DNA of 9,028 bases from Pseudomonadota bacterium. Lineage in GTDB: Bacteria > Pseudomonadota > Alphaproteobacteria > Azospirillales > Azospirillaceae. A program made the position numbers and the translations under genes. Positions 9,012 to 9,028 of the stretch are shown piece by piece. Below the pieces are notes generated by a model, which was not told where the DNA came from, did no database searches, and was given only the letters and a program-made list of their open reading frames with translations. Each line of letters begins with the position of its first letter. The stretch's first letter is position 1. The DNA lies in NCBI GenBank assembly GCA_023412175.1, contig JAEYOB010000222.1, forward strand, positions 1 through 9,028, in the 5' to 3' direction.

Positions 9012-9028
9012 GGCTTGCTCCCGGTATC
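9008..9028 (-). CDS. nuoC: Probable 3' tail of nuoC (last six codons)
   Basis: In the minus-strand frame one base off nuoD, the edge reads Asp-Thr-Gly-Ser-Lys-Pro followed by TGA at 9010-9008. That gives a GTGA stop/start overlap with nuoD, the same style as the nuoD/nuoE junction. nuoC normally precedes nuoD in operons of this type, so this is likely the end of NuoC. Six residues cannot show homology, so the assignment rests on context only. Confidence 0.4.
   Translation of the reverse strand, partial: DTGSKP
9018..9022 (-). promoter_or_regulatory. Ribosome binding site of nuoD
   Basis: GGGAG on the minus strand, six bases before GTG 9011. It supports GTG as the start; the first in-frame ATG is Met25, immediately before the conserved NFGPQHP stretch. 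Confidence 0.65.

Overview
The window is an uninterrupted stretch of a bacterial nuo operon, encoding the proton-pumping NADH:quinone oxidoreductase (respiratory complex I). All genes lie on the minus strand, so transcription runs from the right edge to the left edge in the order (nuoC tail)-nuoD-nuoE-nuoF-nuoG-nuoH-nuoI-nuoJ-nuoK-nuoL. The DNA is strongly GC-rich. Several traits fit an alphaproteobacterium, perhaps of the Rhodospirillales type: NuoD is separate rather than fused to NuoC, NuoG is about 690 residues and lacks the extra N7 iron-sulfur site, and NuoI is 162 residues with two 4Fe-4S motifs. The taxon is inferred from general family knowledge, not from a search.

Layout from right to left (the direction of transcription). 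Positions 9028-3763 hold the peripheral-arm genes: a probable nuoC 3' tail, nuoD (quinone-site subunit), nuoE (2Fe-2S N1a), nuoF (FMN, NADH site, N3) and nuoG (N1b, N4, N5). Positions 3770-2760 hold nuoH, the membrane subunit at the quinone entrance. Positions 2687-2199 hold nuoI (N6a and N6b). Positions 2111-1 hold the membrane subunits nuoJ, nuoK and the first 391 codons of nuoL, which runs off the left edge. nuoA, nuoB, most of nuoC, nuoM and nuoN are expected outside the window but are not seen.

The products form one electron and proton path. NADH is oxidised at FMN in NuoF. Electrons pass through the clusters of NuoE, NuoF, NuoG and NuoI toward NuoB (outside the window) and reduce quinone at the NuoD/NuoH interface. 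The membrane subunits NuoH, NuoJ, NuoK and NuoL couple this to proton translocation. Spacing is very tight: there are 4-bp and 8-bp overlaps, and several stop codons are built into the next Shine-Dalgarno sequence. The only gaps above 20 bp are 72 and 87 bp, one on each side of nuoI. No stretch above 300 bp lacks a gene, and no RNA gene, mobile element, CRISPR array or promoter was recognised.

Most of the region is ordinary housekeeping sequence, and I see no new biological system. The one clearly unusual element is a histidine/aspartate-rich insertion of about 30 residues (15 His, 8 Asp) near the N-terminus of NuoL, between its first two predicted membrane helices. It is built partly from a 15-bp tandem repeat. 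Secondary points are a GC-rich hairpin just upstream of the nuoI ribosome-binding site and the repeated stop/Shine-Dalgarno fusions.
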